64,000 nucleotides of DNA. It comes from Streptacidiphilus fuscans (GTDB lineage Bacteria; Actinomycetota; Actinomycetes; Streptomycetales; Streptomycetaceae). The stretch is from assembly GCF_015690355.1 (NCBI RefSeq), contig NZ_JADPRT010000018.1, positions 1 to 64,000 of the forward strand. Direction: 5' to 3'. How positions within the stretch are numbered: the stretch's first letter is position 1; every line of letters starts with the position of its first letter. The notes beneath the pieces were generated by a model, which ran no database searches, was not told where the DNA came from, and saw nothing but the letters and a program-made list of their open reading frames with translations. Of this stretch, positions 1-8,588 are shown piece after piece. The position numbers and the translations under genes are program-made.

Positions 1-2
1 GG

Positions 3-110
3 GCCCCACCACCCCACCGGCCCGGACCCGGGCCGGACCTTCGGCCGCGTTCGGCGCGGCTGCGACAGACATCGGACGAGGCAACCGAAGGGACGGTTGG
101 AAGACGATGA
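3..110 (+). CDS. C-terminal end of an upstream gene (partial)
   Basis: One frame is open from the window edge to a TGA at 108-110. That TGA overlaps the ATG of the next gene as ATGA, the same coupling seen at several other gene junctions here. The visible 35 codons are Pro/Arg-rich at first and end in Glu-Gly-Thr-Val-Gly-Arg-Arg, with no recognisable domain. If real, this is the tail of the preceding member of the natural-product cluster. Short open frames are common by chance in DNA this GC-rich, so the stop/start overlap is the only support. Confidence 0.4.
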   Translation, partial: APPPHRPGPGPDLRPRSARLRQTSDEATEGTVGRR

Positions 111-1477
111 CCACGGTCAACGAGTCGACGATCCGACTGGAATCCGCGCGGGCCGGGACAGGACCGGCCACCTGGGGGCAGCGCGCGATCTGGGGCGTCG
201 TCACACGCCTGGGCGACGACGCCCCCAGGTACAACCTGCCCATCGACCTCCCGGTCACCCCGCCCCGCCCGGTCACCCGCGTCCTCGCGGATCTGGCGGA
301 ACTGCTGCAGCTTCACGACAGCCTGCACACCCGACTGCTGTCGGTCGGTCAGGACGGGCTGAAGCAGGTGGTGGACGACGCCGGCGAGCTCGCGGTGGAG
401 TTCAGGCAGTGCGCCGTCGCCGATGCCCCGGCGGTGAGCGCCGGACTGCTCCAGGAACTCGCCGGGCGCGCCTTCGACACCGCGAGCGAGTGGGGTCTGA
501 GGGTCGGCCTGGTCGCGTGCGAGGGCGTGGTCCACCGGCTGGTGCTGGTCGGCGCGCACACCGCGATGGACTACTGGGGGCTCGGGCGGCTGCTCCGCGA
601 CCTGGAATCCGTCCAGGGGGGCGAGACCGCCGCGTCGCTGCGCCAGGCACGCCCCGCCCAACAGCCGTTGGAGGCCGCGGAGTTCCAGGCGTCGCCGCTC
701 GGCCGCCGCCGGGACGAGGCGGCCCGTCGCCACTGGCGCGAGCAACTGACCGCCGGCCCCCGGCGGCTGTTCCGGAACCCCGCAGCGCCGGAACTCGCGG
801 ACGACCCGGACCGGATGTTCCCCAACGCCCTGCTGCGCTCGCCCGCACTGGCCGTCGCGGTCGGACGCGTCGCTACGGAGCTGGAGGTGAGCGACGCCGC
901 GGTGCTGTTGGGAGCGGCCTCCCACCAGCTGGCACGAATGTCGGGCAGCAGCGACGTGCTGTGGCAGGTCGTGGTCGGCAACCGCTTCCAGCCCGCTGCG
1001 GCCGCCTCGGTCAGCACGGTGGCGCAGGAGGCCCTGTTCCGGCTCCCGGACGCGGACCGGGACTTCGCCGACGCGGTGCGGCGGACCCGCTCGGCGGCGT
1101 TCCAGGCGTTCCGTCACGCCGCCTACGACAAGTGGGCGCTGGACCGCGAGATCGCGGAGCTGGTCGAGAAGGAGGCGGCGGCCGACCACTCGTACTGGTG
1201 GAACGACACCCGCGACCCGGCCGTCGGGCCCTTCGACACCGTCGAGCCTCCGCGCGCGGCGCTGAGCGAGCTGATCGGCCGGACCGAGCTGAGCTGGCCG
1301 ACCGAGTTCCTGCCCCGGGTGAACGTCTCGGCGGCGGTGGATGTGCTGACGGCCCCGGGCGCTCTGGATCTCGCCATGACCGCCGACCCGGCGGTCATCG
1401 GCCGCGACGGGATGGAGCAGTTCCTGCGCGGAGTCGAACGGCTGGTCGTGGCTGCGGCGATCGCGCTGGGGGACTGA
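107..1477 (+). CDS. Stand-alone NRPS-type condensation domain protein
   Basis: A 456-residue protein the length of one condensation domain, with no adenylation or carrier domain attached. The N-terminus has the usual opening (a Trp-Gly-Gln-Arg-Ala-Ile-Trp stretch at 23-29). The active-site motif HHxxxDG appears as A150-H151-T-A-M-D155-Y: the second, catalytic His and the Asp are kept, the first His and the Gly are not. Free-standing C domains join acyl or aminoacyl groups held on separate carrier proteins to an amine, in the cytoplasm. The stop overlaps the start of the deacetylase gene, and an exporter and a phosphopantetheinyl transferase follow, so this is probably one operon of a secondary-metabolite cluster. 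Whether it condenses or works as an epimerase- or ester-forming variant cannot be told from sequence. Confidence 0.85.
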   Translation: MTTVNESTIRLESARAGTGPATWGQRAIWGVVTRLGDDAPRYNLPIDLPVTPPRPVTRVLADLAELLQLHDSLHTRLLSVGQDGLKQVVDDAGELAVEFRQCAVADAPAVSAGLLQELAGRAFDTASEWGLRVGLVACEGVVHRLVLVGAHTAMDYWGLGRLLRDLESVQGGETAASLRQARPAQQPLEAAEFQASPLGRRRDEAARRHWREQLTAGPRRLFRNPAAPELADDPDRMFPNALLRSPALAVAVGRVATELEVSDAAVLLGAASHQLARMSGSSDVLWQVVVGNRFQPAAAASVSTVAQEALFRLPDADRDFADAVRRTRSAAFQAFRHAAYDKWALDREIAELVEKEAAADHSYWWNDTRDPAVGPFDTVEPPRAALSELIGRTELSWPTEFLPRVNVSAAVDVLTAPGALDLAMTADPAVIGRDGMEQFLRGVERLVVAAAIALGD

Positions 1478-2589
1478 TGACTACGCGCTACGCGGGAATC
1501 GCCTGGACGGGCGCGGGCTACCGGGTCGAGGTCGTGGACGGCGCGGGTCGCCGGGCCACCGAGGGCCGGAGTTGGGGCGCCGCCCAGGTCGCCGAACTCA
1601 TCGCCTGGCTCCGGGGGTTGGACGGCGGGAGCACACCGGCGGTGGTGCTGGACAGCACCAACGGCCTGCTCGACGGTCCGATGACGGCAGCCGGTCTGGA
1701 GGTGTACCGCGCGGACCCCTGGCTGCTGCCGCCCCGGCCACGGTTCGGCTCCGTCCCGGCCGAGCACCTGGCCGAGCAGGCCCGGACCGCACCGGGCACG
1801 CTGGCCCGGGTGACGGCCGAAGGCGGCACGCTGACCGGCCGCGCCGACGAGTTCTTCGAAGGCGTCCAGCGCGGCGAGCCGATCGTGGCCGCGCTGGTGG
1901 CGGCCGGCAGCTGCTTCGAGCACGGCCGACGCGACGTCCCCAAGGTCGCCCTCACCTTCGACGACGGCCCCGACCCGGTGCTCACCCGGCAGGTGCTGCG
2001 GATCTTGGACCGCTACGGGGCCAGGGCGACCTTCTTCAGCGTCGGCCACCACGTCGCGGCGCTGCCCGACGAGGTGCGCCGGATCGCCGACGCCGGACAC
2101 GAACTGGGCAACCACTCCTGGTCGCACCCGTACCTGCCGGACCTGACGCCCAGTCAACTCCAGGAGCAGCTCGACCGGACGACGGAGGCGGTGGCCCAGC
2201 TGACCGGTCAGGCCCCGACCCGGTTCCGCCCGCCGTACGGCGCGCTCACACCCGAGGTACTGGCCGCCCTCGACGGGCATCCGACCACGCTGACGCTGTG
2301 GGACGTGGACTCCCGCGACTGGACCAGGCCGGGGCCGGAGCAGATCGCCACGACCGTCCTGGGCGCAGCCCGGCCCGGCTCGGTGGTGCTCATGCACGAG
2401 GGCGCCGGAGACCGGGGGCAGACCGTGCGGGCCCTTCCCACGATCATCGAGGGCCTGCTCGAACGCGGCTTGGAACTGGTCCCCGTGGGAGAACTGCCCG
2501 CGCTCGACCCTGCGCCTCAGCTCGCGCCGCCCGCACCTCCCGCGCCATCCGCGCCTCCCGCCGACCACACGCTACGACTGATGGGTTGA
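1477..2589 (+). CDS. Polysaccharide deacetylase (NodB) protein with an extra N-terminal domain
   Basis: 370 residues; the ATG overlaps the previous stop as ATGA, so translation is probably coupled. From about residue 160 it is a NodB-type carbohydrate esterase 4 domain: motif 1 is LTFDDGPD, motif 2 is HELGNHSWSHP with the metal-binding His pair, motif 3 is RFRPPYGA, followed by LWDVDSRDW and VLMHEG. The family removes acetyl or other acyl groups from sugars or amides using a divalent metal. No signal peptide is visible, so it likely acts inside the cell, perhaps on a cluster intermediate. The first 110 or so residues are a separate domain that begins YAGIAWTGAGYRVEVVDGAG and later reads VVLDSTNGLL. 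This resembles the RNase H-like fold of IS110-type proteins, but that is my inference. The tail from about 345 is Pro/Ala-rich. Confidence 0.85.
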   Translation: MTTRYAGIAWTGAGYRVEVVDGAGRRATEGRSWGAAQVAELIAWLRGLDGGSTPAVVLDSTNGLLDGPMTAAGLEVYRADPWLLPPRPRFGSVPAEHLAEQARTAPGTLARVTAEGGTLTGRADEFFEGVQRGEPIVAALVAAGSCFEHGRRDVPKVALTFDDGPDPVLTRQVLRILDRYGARATFFSVGHHVAALPDEVRRIADAGHELGNHSWSHPYLPDLTPSQLQEQLDRTTEAVAQLTGQAPTRFRPPYGALTPEVLAALDGHPTTLTLWDVDSRDWTRPGPEQIATTVLGAARPGSVVLMHEGAGDRGQTVRALPTIIEGLLERGLELVPVGELPALDPAPQLAPPAPPAPSAPPADHTLRLMG

Positions 2590-2596
2590 GACAGTC

Positions 2597-3913
2597 ATGG
2601 AAGAAAGCCTGACCGACGACACCGCAGCGCCGGTATCCGCGCAGACCCAGGCTGCACCCGCCCAAGACCCGCCCGCCGAGCCCGCCGAGGCCGCCGAGGC
2701 CGCGTCGGGTCAGGGACCGGCGATCTGGACCCGCAACTTCCGGTTCTACTTCACCGCCCGCAGCGCGGGGCTGCTCAGCTGGGCCATGCTGCCGGTCGCG
2801 GTCTCGGCCGGTCTGCTCAGCGGCGGGTACGGCCTGGGCACCGCGGGGTACGCCATGGCCTTCCTGGTGGGCCCGTTCGCGGGCCTGGTGCTTTTCGGCG
2901 GAGTGCTCGCCGACCGGTTCACCGCCCGTCGCCTGATGATTGCCGCCGACCTGGCGAACCTCACCGCCCACACCCTGCTGGCCGTGCTGTTCATCCACGG
3001 CATCAGCCATCTCTGGCAGCTGTACGCGCTGTTGGTGGTGGCCGGGACCGCCAACGCGATGTTCCAGCCGGGCGCGTCGTCGACCGTCCCGCTGGTGGCC
3101 AGGGACGTGCAGGGAGCCAACGGGGTGCTGCGGACCTCAGAGGCGCTCACCGGACTGGGTGGCCCTGCGCTGGCCGGCGCCCTGGTCGGACTGGGAGCCA
3201 CCGGCTTCGTGATGGTGATCTCCGCCGTCGCCTACGGCACCAGCGCCACCTGCCTGTTGGCACTCCGGCTGGGAGCGGTGCCCGCACCGCCCGCGGGGGA
3301 GAGCCTGTGGCGCAACCTGGCCATCGGGTGGCACGAGTTCCGCGCCCGCAGCTGGCTCTGGGGCGTGGTCGTGATCTGGATGTTCTACGCCGTGCTCTCC
3401 TGGGGACCCCAGCTGTCGGTGGCCGCCAGCGTCATCGTGCCCCAGCACGGTGCGACCGCCTTCGGGCTGATCAACTGCGCGCTGGGCGCGGGCACCGTGA
3501 TCGGCGGCCTGCTGGCGATCCGCTACAAGCCCCGACGTCCCCTGGCCGCCGGAGCGGTGGCGATGCTGGCCTACCCGCTCTACCCGCTCGGCATCGTGCT
3601 CGGCTGGCCCGCCTGGCTGCTCGCCGCGGCACAGGTCGCGGTCGGCGTCGGGATCGGCGTCTGGGGCGTCATGTGGGCGACCAGCGTGCAGACCCAGGTG
3701 CCCGGCGAGGTGCTCAACCGCGTCCACGCCTACGAGGTCGCGGGCTCCGTCGGGATGTACCCGATCGGCAGCGCACTGGCCGGCCCGGCCGTCGCGGCGT
3801 TCGGCACCGACCGGGTCCTCATGGTCGGCGTCGTCGTCGCCCTGCTCACCGCGCTCGCCCTCCTCGCCTCCCGCCCGATCCGCACCCTCGGCCGCTCGCC
3901 GAGCGCCGCCTGA
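2597..3913 (+). CDS. MFS exporter
   Basis: 438 residues with about 12 hydrophobic segments and the MFS loop motif GGVLADRFTARR after the second helix. The first 45 residues are an Ala/Pro/Glu-rich cytoplasmic extension. The architecture matches the MFS_3/EntS-like drug and siderophore exporters. It starts 8 bases after the deacetylase gene and lies in the same run of genes as the condensation protein and the phosphopantetheinyl transferase, so export of the cluster product is the natural role. The substrate is unknown. The start was taken at the first ATG; the upstream GGGTTGAG is only a weak ribosome-binding site, consistent with coupling to the gene before it. Confidence 0.85.
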   Translation: MEESLTDDTAAPVSAQTQAAPAQDPPAEPAEAAEAASGQGPAIWTRNFRFYFTARSAGLLSWAMLPVAVSAGLLSGGYGLGTAGYAMAFLVGPFAGLVLFGGVLADRFTARRLMIAADLANLTAHTLLAVLFIHGISHLWQLYALLVVAGTANAMFQPGASSTVPLVARDVQGANGVLRTSEALTGLGGPALAGALVGLGATGFVMVISAVAYGTSATCLLALRLGAVPAPPAGESLWRNLAIGWHEFRARSWLWGVVVIWMFYAVLSWGPQLSVAASVIVPQHGATAFGLINCALGAGTVIGGLLAIRYKPRRPLAAGAVAMLAYPLYPLGIVLGWPAWLLAAAQVAVGVGIGVWGVMWATSVQTQVPGEVLNRVHAYEVAGSVGMYPIGSALAGPAVAAFGTDRVLMVGVVVALLTALALLASRPIRTLGRSPSAA

Positions 3914-3937
3914 CGGCGGTGCGAGACGGAGGCGTCG

Positions 3938-4609
3938 ATGCTGCGTGGCACCCGGCGGCTGGTGCCGTACACGGCCGCCGACGGCGTGCTCTACCTGGTC
4001 GGCCGCACCGACGAGATCCTGGACGCCCTGCCGGTCGCCGCGACGGACCAGGAGGCCGCTTCTGCGCGGCCTCCTTGGCGCGCGGCGGAACACGCCGCCT
4101 CCCGCACCTTGCTGCGCGCCCTGCTGCGGGAGGCCGGCGCCGACCTCGCCGCCGGCCCGATCGCCGCCCGCCCGACCGGCCGGCCCTATCTGCCGGACCG
4201 CCCCGAGCTGGGCGTGAGCCTCTCGCACTCCTCGGGCTGGGTCGCCGCGGCTGTCGGCACCCACTGCGACGTGGGCATCGACGTGCAGCTCCCGTCCCGC
4301 GTCGGCGACCGGATGCTGCGCCTCTGCTGCTCGGCCGAGGACGCGGAGGCCCTCGCCGCGATGCCGGAGGACCGGCGGCGGCGCGAGTTCGCCTGGATCT
4401 TCAGCGTCCAGGAGGCGTGCGTGAAGGCCGTGGGCCAGGGCTTCCGCGGCCGCCCCTGGAACGTGCCGGTGGCTCTCGGGCAGCAGGCAGGCGAATGGGA
4501 GCGGGAGCCGGAGCGGGTCCGCTGGCGTGCCCCTCGTGGCCGACACCCGCTCCCGCTCAGCCTCGCCTGGACGGAGCACCCGGTTCGGGACGGAGGATGT
4601 TCTGACTGA
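3938..4609 (+). CDS. 4'-phosphopantetheinyl transferase (Sfp type)
   Basis: 223 residues. Sfp-family motifs are in order: SLSHS at 94-98, GIDVQ at 113-117 with metal-binding Asp115 (usual GIDVE), and FSVQEACVKA at 155-164, equivalent to WxxKEAxxKA with Glu159 and Lys163. The enzyme moves the phosphopantetheine arm of coenzyme A onto a Ser of acyl or peptidyl carrier proteins. Its presence at the end of this operon implies carrier proteins encoded upstream, outside the window. The gene starts 25 bases after the exporter and is the last on this strand before a convergent gene. Confidence 0.9.
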   Translation: MLRGTRRLVPYTAADGVLYLVGRTDEILDALPVAATDQEAASARPPWRAAEHAASRTLLRALLREAGADLAAGPIAARPTGRPYLPDRPELGVSLSHSSGWVAAAVGTHCDVGIDVQLPSRVGDRMLRLCCSAEDAEALAAMPEDRRRREFAWIFSVQEACVKAVGQGFRGRPWNVPVALGQQAGEWEREPERVRWRAPRGRHPLPLSLAWTEHPVRDGGCSD

Positions 4610-4677
4610 GCTTCAGGGACGGGGCGAGCGCCGACATATCCGAATGGTCTGGAAACGCCCGCCTTGGAGACCGGGCT

Positions 4678-5406
4678 TCATCCGCCGGCAGGCCATGCTC
4701 CGTCGGCTTGACGGAGAACGCTCTGGCCCGGTGCGAGCCAGGCGACCTCCTTGAGGTCCGGATGGTGTCCCACGAGGTGTCCCAATATGGTCGTCACCAG
4801 TTCTTCGCGCCCCTCCGCGGAAGGTACTCCCTCGAACGTCCACAAGCCGGAGTCGGAGTGCTCGGCGCGCATGACGGGTTGGGATCCGTCGGCGACAGAG
4901 GCCGCAGCCCGTACCTCGTGGTAGGGCAGCATCGTGACGAAGGGCCAGTTCCGCTTCGGGTCTTCGTCAGCCCAGGGGCCGGACGAGTCCTCCCGGCGGA
5001 TCCAGAGGAGCGGCTGCGTCGCGCGGCAGGTCTCTTCGACGTCTTCTTCCCAGGGGAAGCGGCCTTGCTTGTCAGGCCAGAACATCTGCGTGATCGGGAG
5101 GGGCGGCCGCTGGTAGTAGTCCAGGGCAGCACCGAAGAAGCTCCGGTACCAGCTCGGGTGGACCGGTCGGATGGCGACGGGGAAGCCGTTGAGCACGTCG
5201 TCGCGGCGCTGGTCCGGCTCAAGGGGGTTGCCCTCACGGATCGCATCCCCGAGAACGTTGAGGATCCGCATGCCCGTCTGTGCAGGGACTCCGAAGACGG
5301 CCACCTCAGGACTGCGCAGCGTATGCCAGAGGCCGATGGAGTAGGACCAGTCGCCGGGCAGGTCTCCGCCGGCGACTCCGGTCACGCTCCAGCCGTGGCT
5401 GCTCAC
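4678..5406 (-). CDS. DUF4262 domain protein, apparent N-terminal frameshift
   Basis: 242 residues from a GTG start. The sequence opens HGWSVTGV and continues DWSYSIGLWHTLRSPEVAVFG, which matches the DUF4262 family; the function of the family is unknown. Family members usually carry a short Cys-rich stretch before the HGW motif. Here that stretch (DCGCLLCD) is present just upstream, at about 5457-5485, but in a different frame, and the linking residues TPETRRTSDN lie in the frame of this gene. One extra base between about 5425 and 5455 would explain this. The intact version would then start near the GTG at 5497. The protein may be truncated, or the sequence may contain an indel. Confidence 0.7.
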   Translation of the reverse strand: MSSHGWSVTGVAGGDLPGDWSYSIGLWHTLRSPEVAVFGVPAQTGMRILNVLGDAIREGNPLEPDQRRDDVLNGFPVAIRPVHPSWYRSFFGAALDYYQRPPLPITQMFWPDKQGRFPWEEDVEETCRATQPLLWIRREDSSGPWADEDPKRNWPFVTMLPYHEVRAAASVADGSQPVMRAEHSDSGLWTFEGVPSAEGREELVTTILGHLVGHHPDLKEVAWLAPGQSVLRQADGAWPAGG

Positions 5407-5456
5407 GTTGTCCGAGGTGCGCCGGGTCTCGGGAGTCCCACGTGGAAGGGTCGCTC

Positions 5457-5497
5457 GATGCGTCGCAGAGCAGGCAGCCGCAGTCAGGTGTGATCAC
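5457..5497 (-). other. Out-of-frame Cys-motif segment belonging to the DUF4262 gene
   Basis: On the minus strand, a GTG at 5497 opens a frame that reads VITPDCGCLLCDASSDPS, the Cys-x-Cys-x-x-Cys motif expected at the start of DUF4262 proteins. It is one base out of frame with the main DUF4262 coding region. This is either the remains of the true N-terminus after an insertion, or a sequencing or assembly indel. Confidence 0.5.
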
Positions 5498-5659
5498 GAC
5501 GGCAGGGTACGGCTGCCGCGCGTAGCCGGCTCGGCCGGGGTCCGGCCCGCGCGCTGCGGAGCGCATCTTCGAGCCGAGACGTGTCTCAGGGGCCCCTTCC
5601 AGACCGCTGTGCGTGAGAGACTTTGCGGCCAGCTCGCCGAGCCAGAAGGGTCGCACGCC

Positions 5660-7131
5660 GTGTCGGACGTCTCGCCACCGCCGGTCCACCTCGACAAGGT
5701 GATGGAGGGACTCGCCGGGAACCCCTCGCTACCGCCCGAGCTGATCCGTCGTCTCTTTGCGTACCGCAGAGGCCGTGGCAGCGTCGCCAAGCGACTGGAC
5801 CTGAACGACGACATGATCGCCGAGATCATCGCCGTCGACGACTTCTGGCTCACGCACGCGCTGGCGCTCAACCGGGGCCTCCCGCACGCCTTCCGCATGA
5901 CGCTTGCCCTGCACCCGGATCCGGCGATACGCGCGGCCGTGGCGGTTGCCGCAGGCGACGCGCAGAGGGCCCTGTTCGAGCGGCTCCTCGGAGAGACGAC
6001 GCCCAGGTACGTGAGTACGTGGCGCAGAACGAGCACATGCCGACGGACCTGCGTGCCCGGCTGGCGATGGACCCGGACCCCAAGGTTCGGGCGACCTTGG
6101 CGCAATGGTGGACGCTGGCGCCGGAGGGGGTCCGTCGAATCCTGTTGACCGATCAGGAGGACGCGGTGCGCGCCGGGGCCTGCGCGACCTACTACCCACG
6201 CCGTCCTCATCCCGTCCCGCCTGCCGACCTGCTCCCGGCGCTGTTGGCAGACCCGGTGACGCGTGCAGGCGCGCTGCGCCACTGCAGGTTGACCGCGGAC
6301 GCGGCCCGCGATCTGGCCGGTGACCCTGACGAGGACGTACGCAAGGAACTCGCTGCTCACCCCGACCTCCTGCTACCCGTGCGGGACATACTGGCCGAGG
6401 ACCCCAGTCTGCGGGTCAGGCTCCGCATCTTCGCACGGGAGGACACCCCTGACGCGACCCGCGCCGCGATCCACGCGGGAATCCTGGCCGAGATGCCCGC
6501 GCGCAACTGGATGACAGATCGTCAGAACCTGGACGGAGATGCACTCGGCCGGGCGCTCGCAGGGGAGATGGCCAACCTGGAGCTTCGGTCGCTGCGCGTC
6601 CCCTGGGTGACCGCCGACCCCTTGCCGCATGTGGACTCGCCCTACCTGTGCTTCCGCGCCTCGGCCGCGAAGGCCGACAGCCTGCCCGCGTCCGTCGTGG
6701 CCCGACTGCTCGACGACGAGGAGAGCAGCGTCCGGACCACGATGGCTCTCCACGCCCGCGACCGGATCGACCCCGCCACGGCTGAACGCATCGACCGCGA
6801 CTACCGGGCGGAGGGGAAAACCGATTGGCGCCCCGCCGATGACTTCCCCCTCCCGCCGGACGCCCTTCGGCGTCTTGCCACCGACCCCGACCCGAGGATG
6901 CGGCGGCTGGCACCACGCGACCCCGACCTGCCGAGAGAACTTGTCAGCCGCCTCGCGTCCGACCCCGACCAGACGGTGCGGCGCGCGATCGCGACTCATC
7001 CGGGCCTTCCTGCCCGCGAGTTGGCGCAACTGGTGAACGATCCGTCGGAGTGGGTGGCGAACGCCGCAGCGGGCAACCCCAACCTGCCGCCCGAGGAGAT
7101 GTACCGGCTACTCGCCCTGGCAGGGGTGTGA
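5660..7131 (+). pseudogene. Leucine-rich-repeat-variant (LRV/HEAT-like) protein, frameshifted
   Basis: Coding similarity runs through two frames. From a GTG at 5660, preceded by AGAAGGG, the first frame reads a repeat protein (LAGNPSLPPELIRRLFAYRR) to about 5995. The repeat then continues in the next frame from about 5998 (DDAQVREYVAQNEHMP) to the TGA at 7131. A single lost base near 5996 restores one protein of roughly 490 residues. The repeats of about 24 residues have the form LA.DPD..VR..VA.HP.LP, typical of LRV repeats, which build an alpha/3-10 solenoid used for protein binding. No slippery heptamer is visible at the junction, so programmed shifting is unlikely; decay or a sequence indel is more likely. 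It is divergent from the DUF4262 gene, which also carries a frameshift. Confidence 0.7.
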
Positions 7132-7275
7132 CTACGGTCGCCTCGTCACTCTTTCGGCTGGCTGTCGGCCCAATGTTCTGTACACGGAGAGCCCATGTCG
7201 CAAAACTAGGCGTGACCCGCAGAGCGAGCCGCCCCGGCCCGGAGGGGCCGTCAGAGCGGAAGAAGGGAGCCGTCG

Positions 7276-7614
7276 ATGCGGCGATTTGTGCGTGCGCGGC
7301 GACTGGCCATGGCCGTGGGAGCTTCGCTCCTGCTTACTGTCAGCCTCCCCACCAGCGCCCAGGCGGCCAACGGCACGTTCGGCTACAGGTCGCTGGACGG
7401 CAACTACTACATCGGCCAGAACCTGCACAGCGGCGAGTGCATGCCGCTGGTCGACGGCGCGACTCGTATCGACAACGACACCGACGAGCCGGCTTTTCTC
7501 TTCCACAACGGGGATTTCTACTGCAGCGCCCAATTCGCCGACGTTCCGCCCCACTCCTCGAAGATCTTCGGACCGGGGCCTGACGCGTATCCGTACTGGG
7601 TCGAGTTCATCTGA
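7276..7614 (+). CDS. Small secreted protein of unknown function
   Basis: 112 residues with a clear Sec signal peptide: basic start MRRFVRARRL, hydrophobic core, and cleavage after TSAQA at residue 30. The mature part of about 82 residues is rich in Tyr, Asp, Gly and Phe and has two cysteines (55 and 83) that could form one disulfide. I do not recognise a family. A good ribosome-binding site (AAGGGAG) lies 6 bases before the ATG. It stands alone between the repeat-protein gene and the RpiR regulator. Confidence 0.7.
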   Translation: MRRFVRARRLAMAVGASLLLTVSLPTSAQAANGTFGYRSLDGNYYIGQNLHSGECMPLVDGATRIDNDTDEPAFLFHNGDFYCSAQFADVPPHSSKIFGPGPDAYPYWVEFI

Positions 7615-7691
7615 GGGGGCAGCGCGCGAACGTCGACACACGATGCTCGCGGGCGCCACGCCGTTCCAGCCGGTCCTCCTGGTCGCTACGA

Positions 7692-7707
7692 TGAAACGTC
7701 CATTTCA
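7692..7707. promoter_or_regulatory. Probable RpiR autoregulatory operator
   Basis: TGAAA, a 6-base spacer, then TTTCA form an inverted repeat that ends at the ribosome-binding site (AGGAGGT) of the rpiR-family gene. Regulators of this family often bind their own promoter. The position would block transcription or translation start. Assignment to this regulator is inferred from position only. Confidence 0.45.
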
Positions 7708-7718
7708 GGAGGTGGCTC

Positions 7719-8588
7719 GTGCGACCAGCGCCCGGGGGTGTCGGCGAGGCCGTGCGGCTTCGGCTGGGGGAGTTCAGTCCGGCGGAGCGGAAGGTCGCGC
7801 GGGTGCTGCTCGCCGCGTATCCGGCGGCCGGGTTCGAGACGGTGGCCAGGCTGGCCGAGCGCGCCGGAGTGAGTGCGCCCACGGTGGTGCGGTTCGCGCA
7901 GCGGCTCGGGTACCGGGGTTACCCGGAATTCCAGCAGGCGCTGCGGGACGAGCTGGAGGAGCGCGAGGCCTCGCCGCTCAGCATGTACGGGTCGGCGGAG
8001 TTCGCCGAACAGGCTGAGGCCGAGGGCGGGTTGCTGGCGCACAGCGGGCGGGTGTTCAGCAACTCGGTCGCGGAGACCTTCCGGATGCTCCCGCAGGACG
8101 AGATCGACCGTGCGATCGCCCTGGTGGCCGACCCGAGTCGGCGGATCACCGTGGTGGGCGGGCGGTTCACCAGCACGCTGGCGTCCTATCTCTGCCTCCA
8201 TCTGGTGCAGATGCGGGCGGACTGCCGTGTGCTGCCCGAGGCGCCGGTCCAACGCGTGGCCATGCTGGCCGAGTTGGGACGTCGCGACGTGGTGGTCGCG
8301 CTGGACATCCGGCGCTACGAGGTCGCCACGCTCCAGCTGGCCAAGGCCGCGCACGCGCGCGGAGCCACCGTCGTCCTGGTGACGGACACCTGGCTCTCCC
8401 CGGTCGCCGAGGTGGCGCAGGTGGTGCTGCCGACGGTCGTGGCGTCGCCCTCGCCGTACGACACGCTGGTGCCGGCCATGGCGGTGCTGGAAACCCTCGT
8501 CGCCGGGGTGCTCGCCTCGCTCGGTGAGGCGGCGACCGCCCGCATGGCCGCGGGCGAGCAGGCGACGCAGGAGCTGTCGCTGTTCTGA
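7719..8588 (+). CDS. MurR/RpiR-family transcriptional regulator
   Basis: 289 residues. The N-terminal part (about 1-80) is a helix-turn-helix of the HTH_6 type: SPAERKVARVLLAAYP, then VSAPTVVRFAQRLGYRGYPEFQ. The C-terminal part (about 120-260) is a SIS sugar-phosphate-binding domain with ITVVGGRFTSTLASYL and a later VVLVTDTWLSPVA. RpiR proteins sense phosphosugars or amino sugars and repress or activate catabolic genes. The GTG start has a strong AGGAGGT at 7707-7713. No sugar-catabolic operon is directly attached, so its target is uncertain; it could act on itself and on more distant genes. Confidence 0.9.
   Translation: MRPAPGGVGEAVRLRLGEFSPAERKVARVLLAAYPAAGFETVARLAERAGVSAPTVVRFAQRLGYRGYPEFQQALRDELEEREASPLSMYGSAEFAEQAEAEGGLLAHSGRVFSNSVAETFRMLPQDEIDRAIALVADPSRRITVVGGRFTSTLASYLCLHLVQMRADCRVLPEAPVQRVAMLAELGRRDVVVALDIRRYEVATLQLAKAAHARGATVVLVTDTWLSPVAEVAQVVLPTVVASPSPYDTLVPAMAVLETLVAGVLASLGEAATARMAAGEQATQELSLF

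Noticed and set aside
1477..1800. Active IS110-type transposase fragment
   Set aside because: The similarity is weak, the domain is in frame with a complete deacetylase and no insertion-sequence ends are present.
97..2589. One long open frame covering both the condensation gene and the deacetylase gene
   Set aside because: The first part is an out-of-frame Arg/Gly/Pro-rich reading opposite the phase of the condensation protein. The conserved deacetylase region begins after the ATGA overlap at 1477.
5985..6010. Programmed -1 frameshift in the repeat-protein gene
   Set aside because: No slippery X-XXY-YYZ heptamer and no clear downstream pseudoknot; a simple indel is more likely.
4678..7131. 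Toxin-antitoxin or defence pair made of the DUF4262 and repeat proteins
   Set aside because: The genes are divergent, both appear frameshifted, and neither carries a nuclease or toxin motif.
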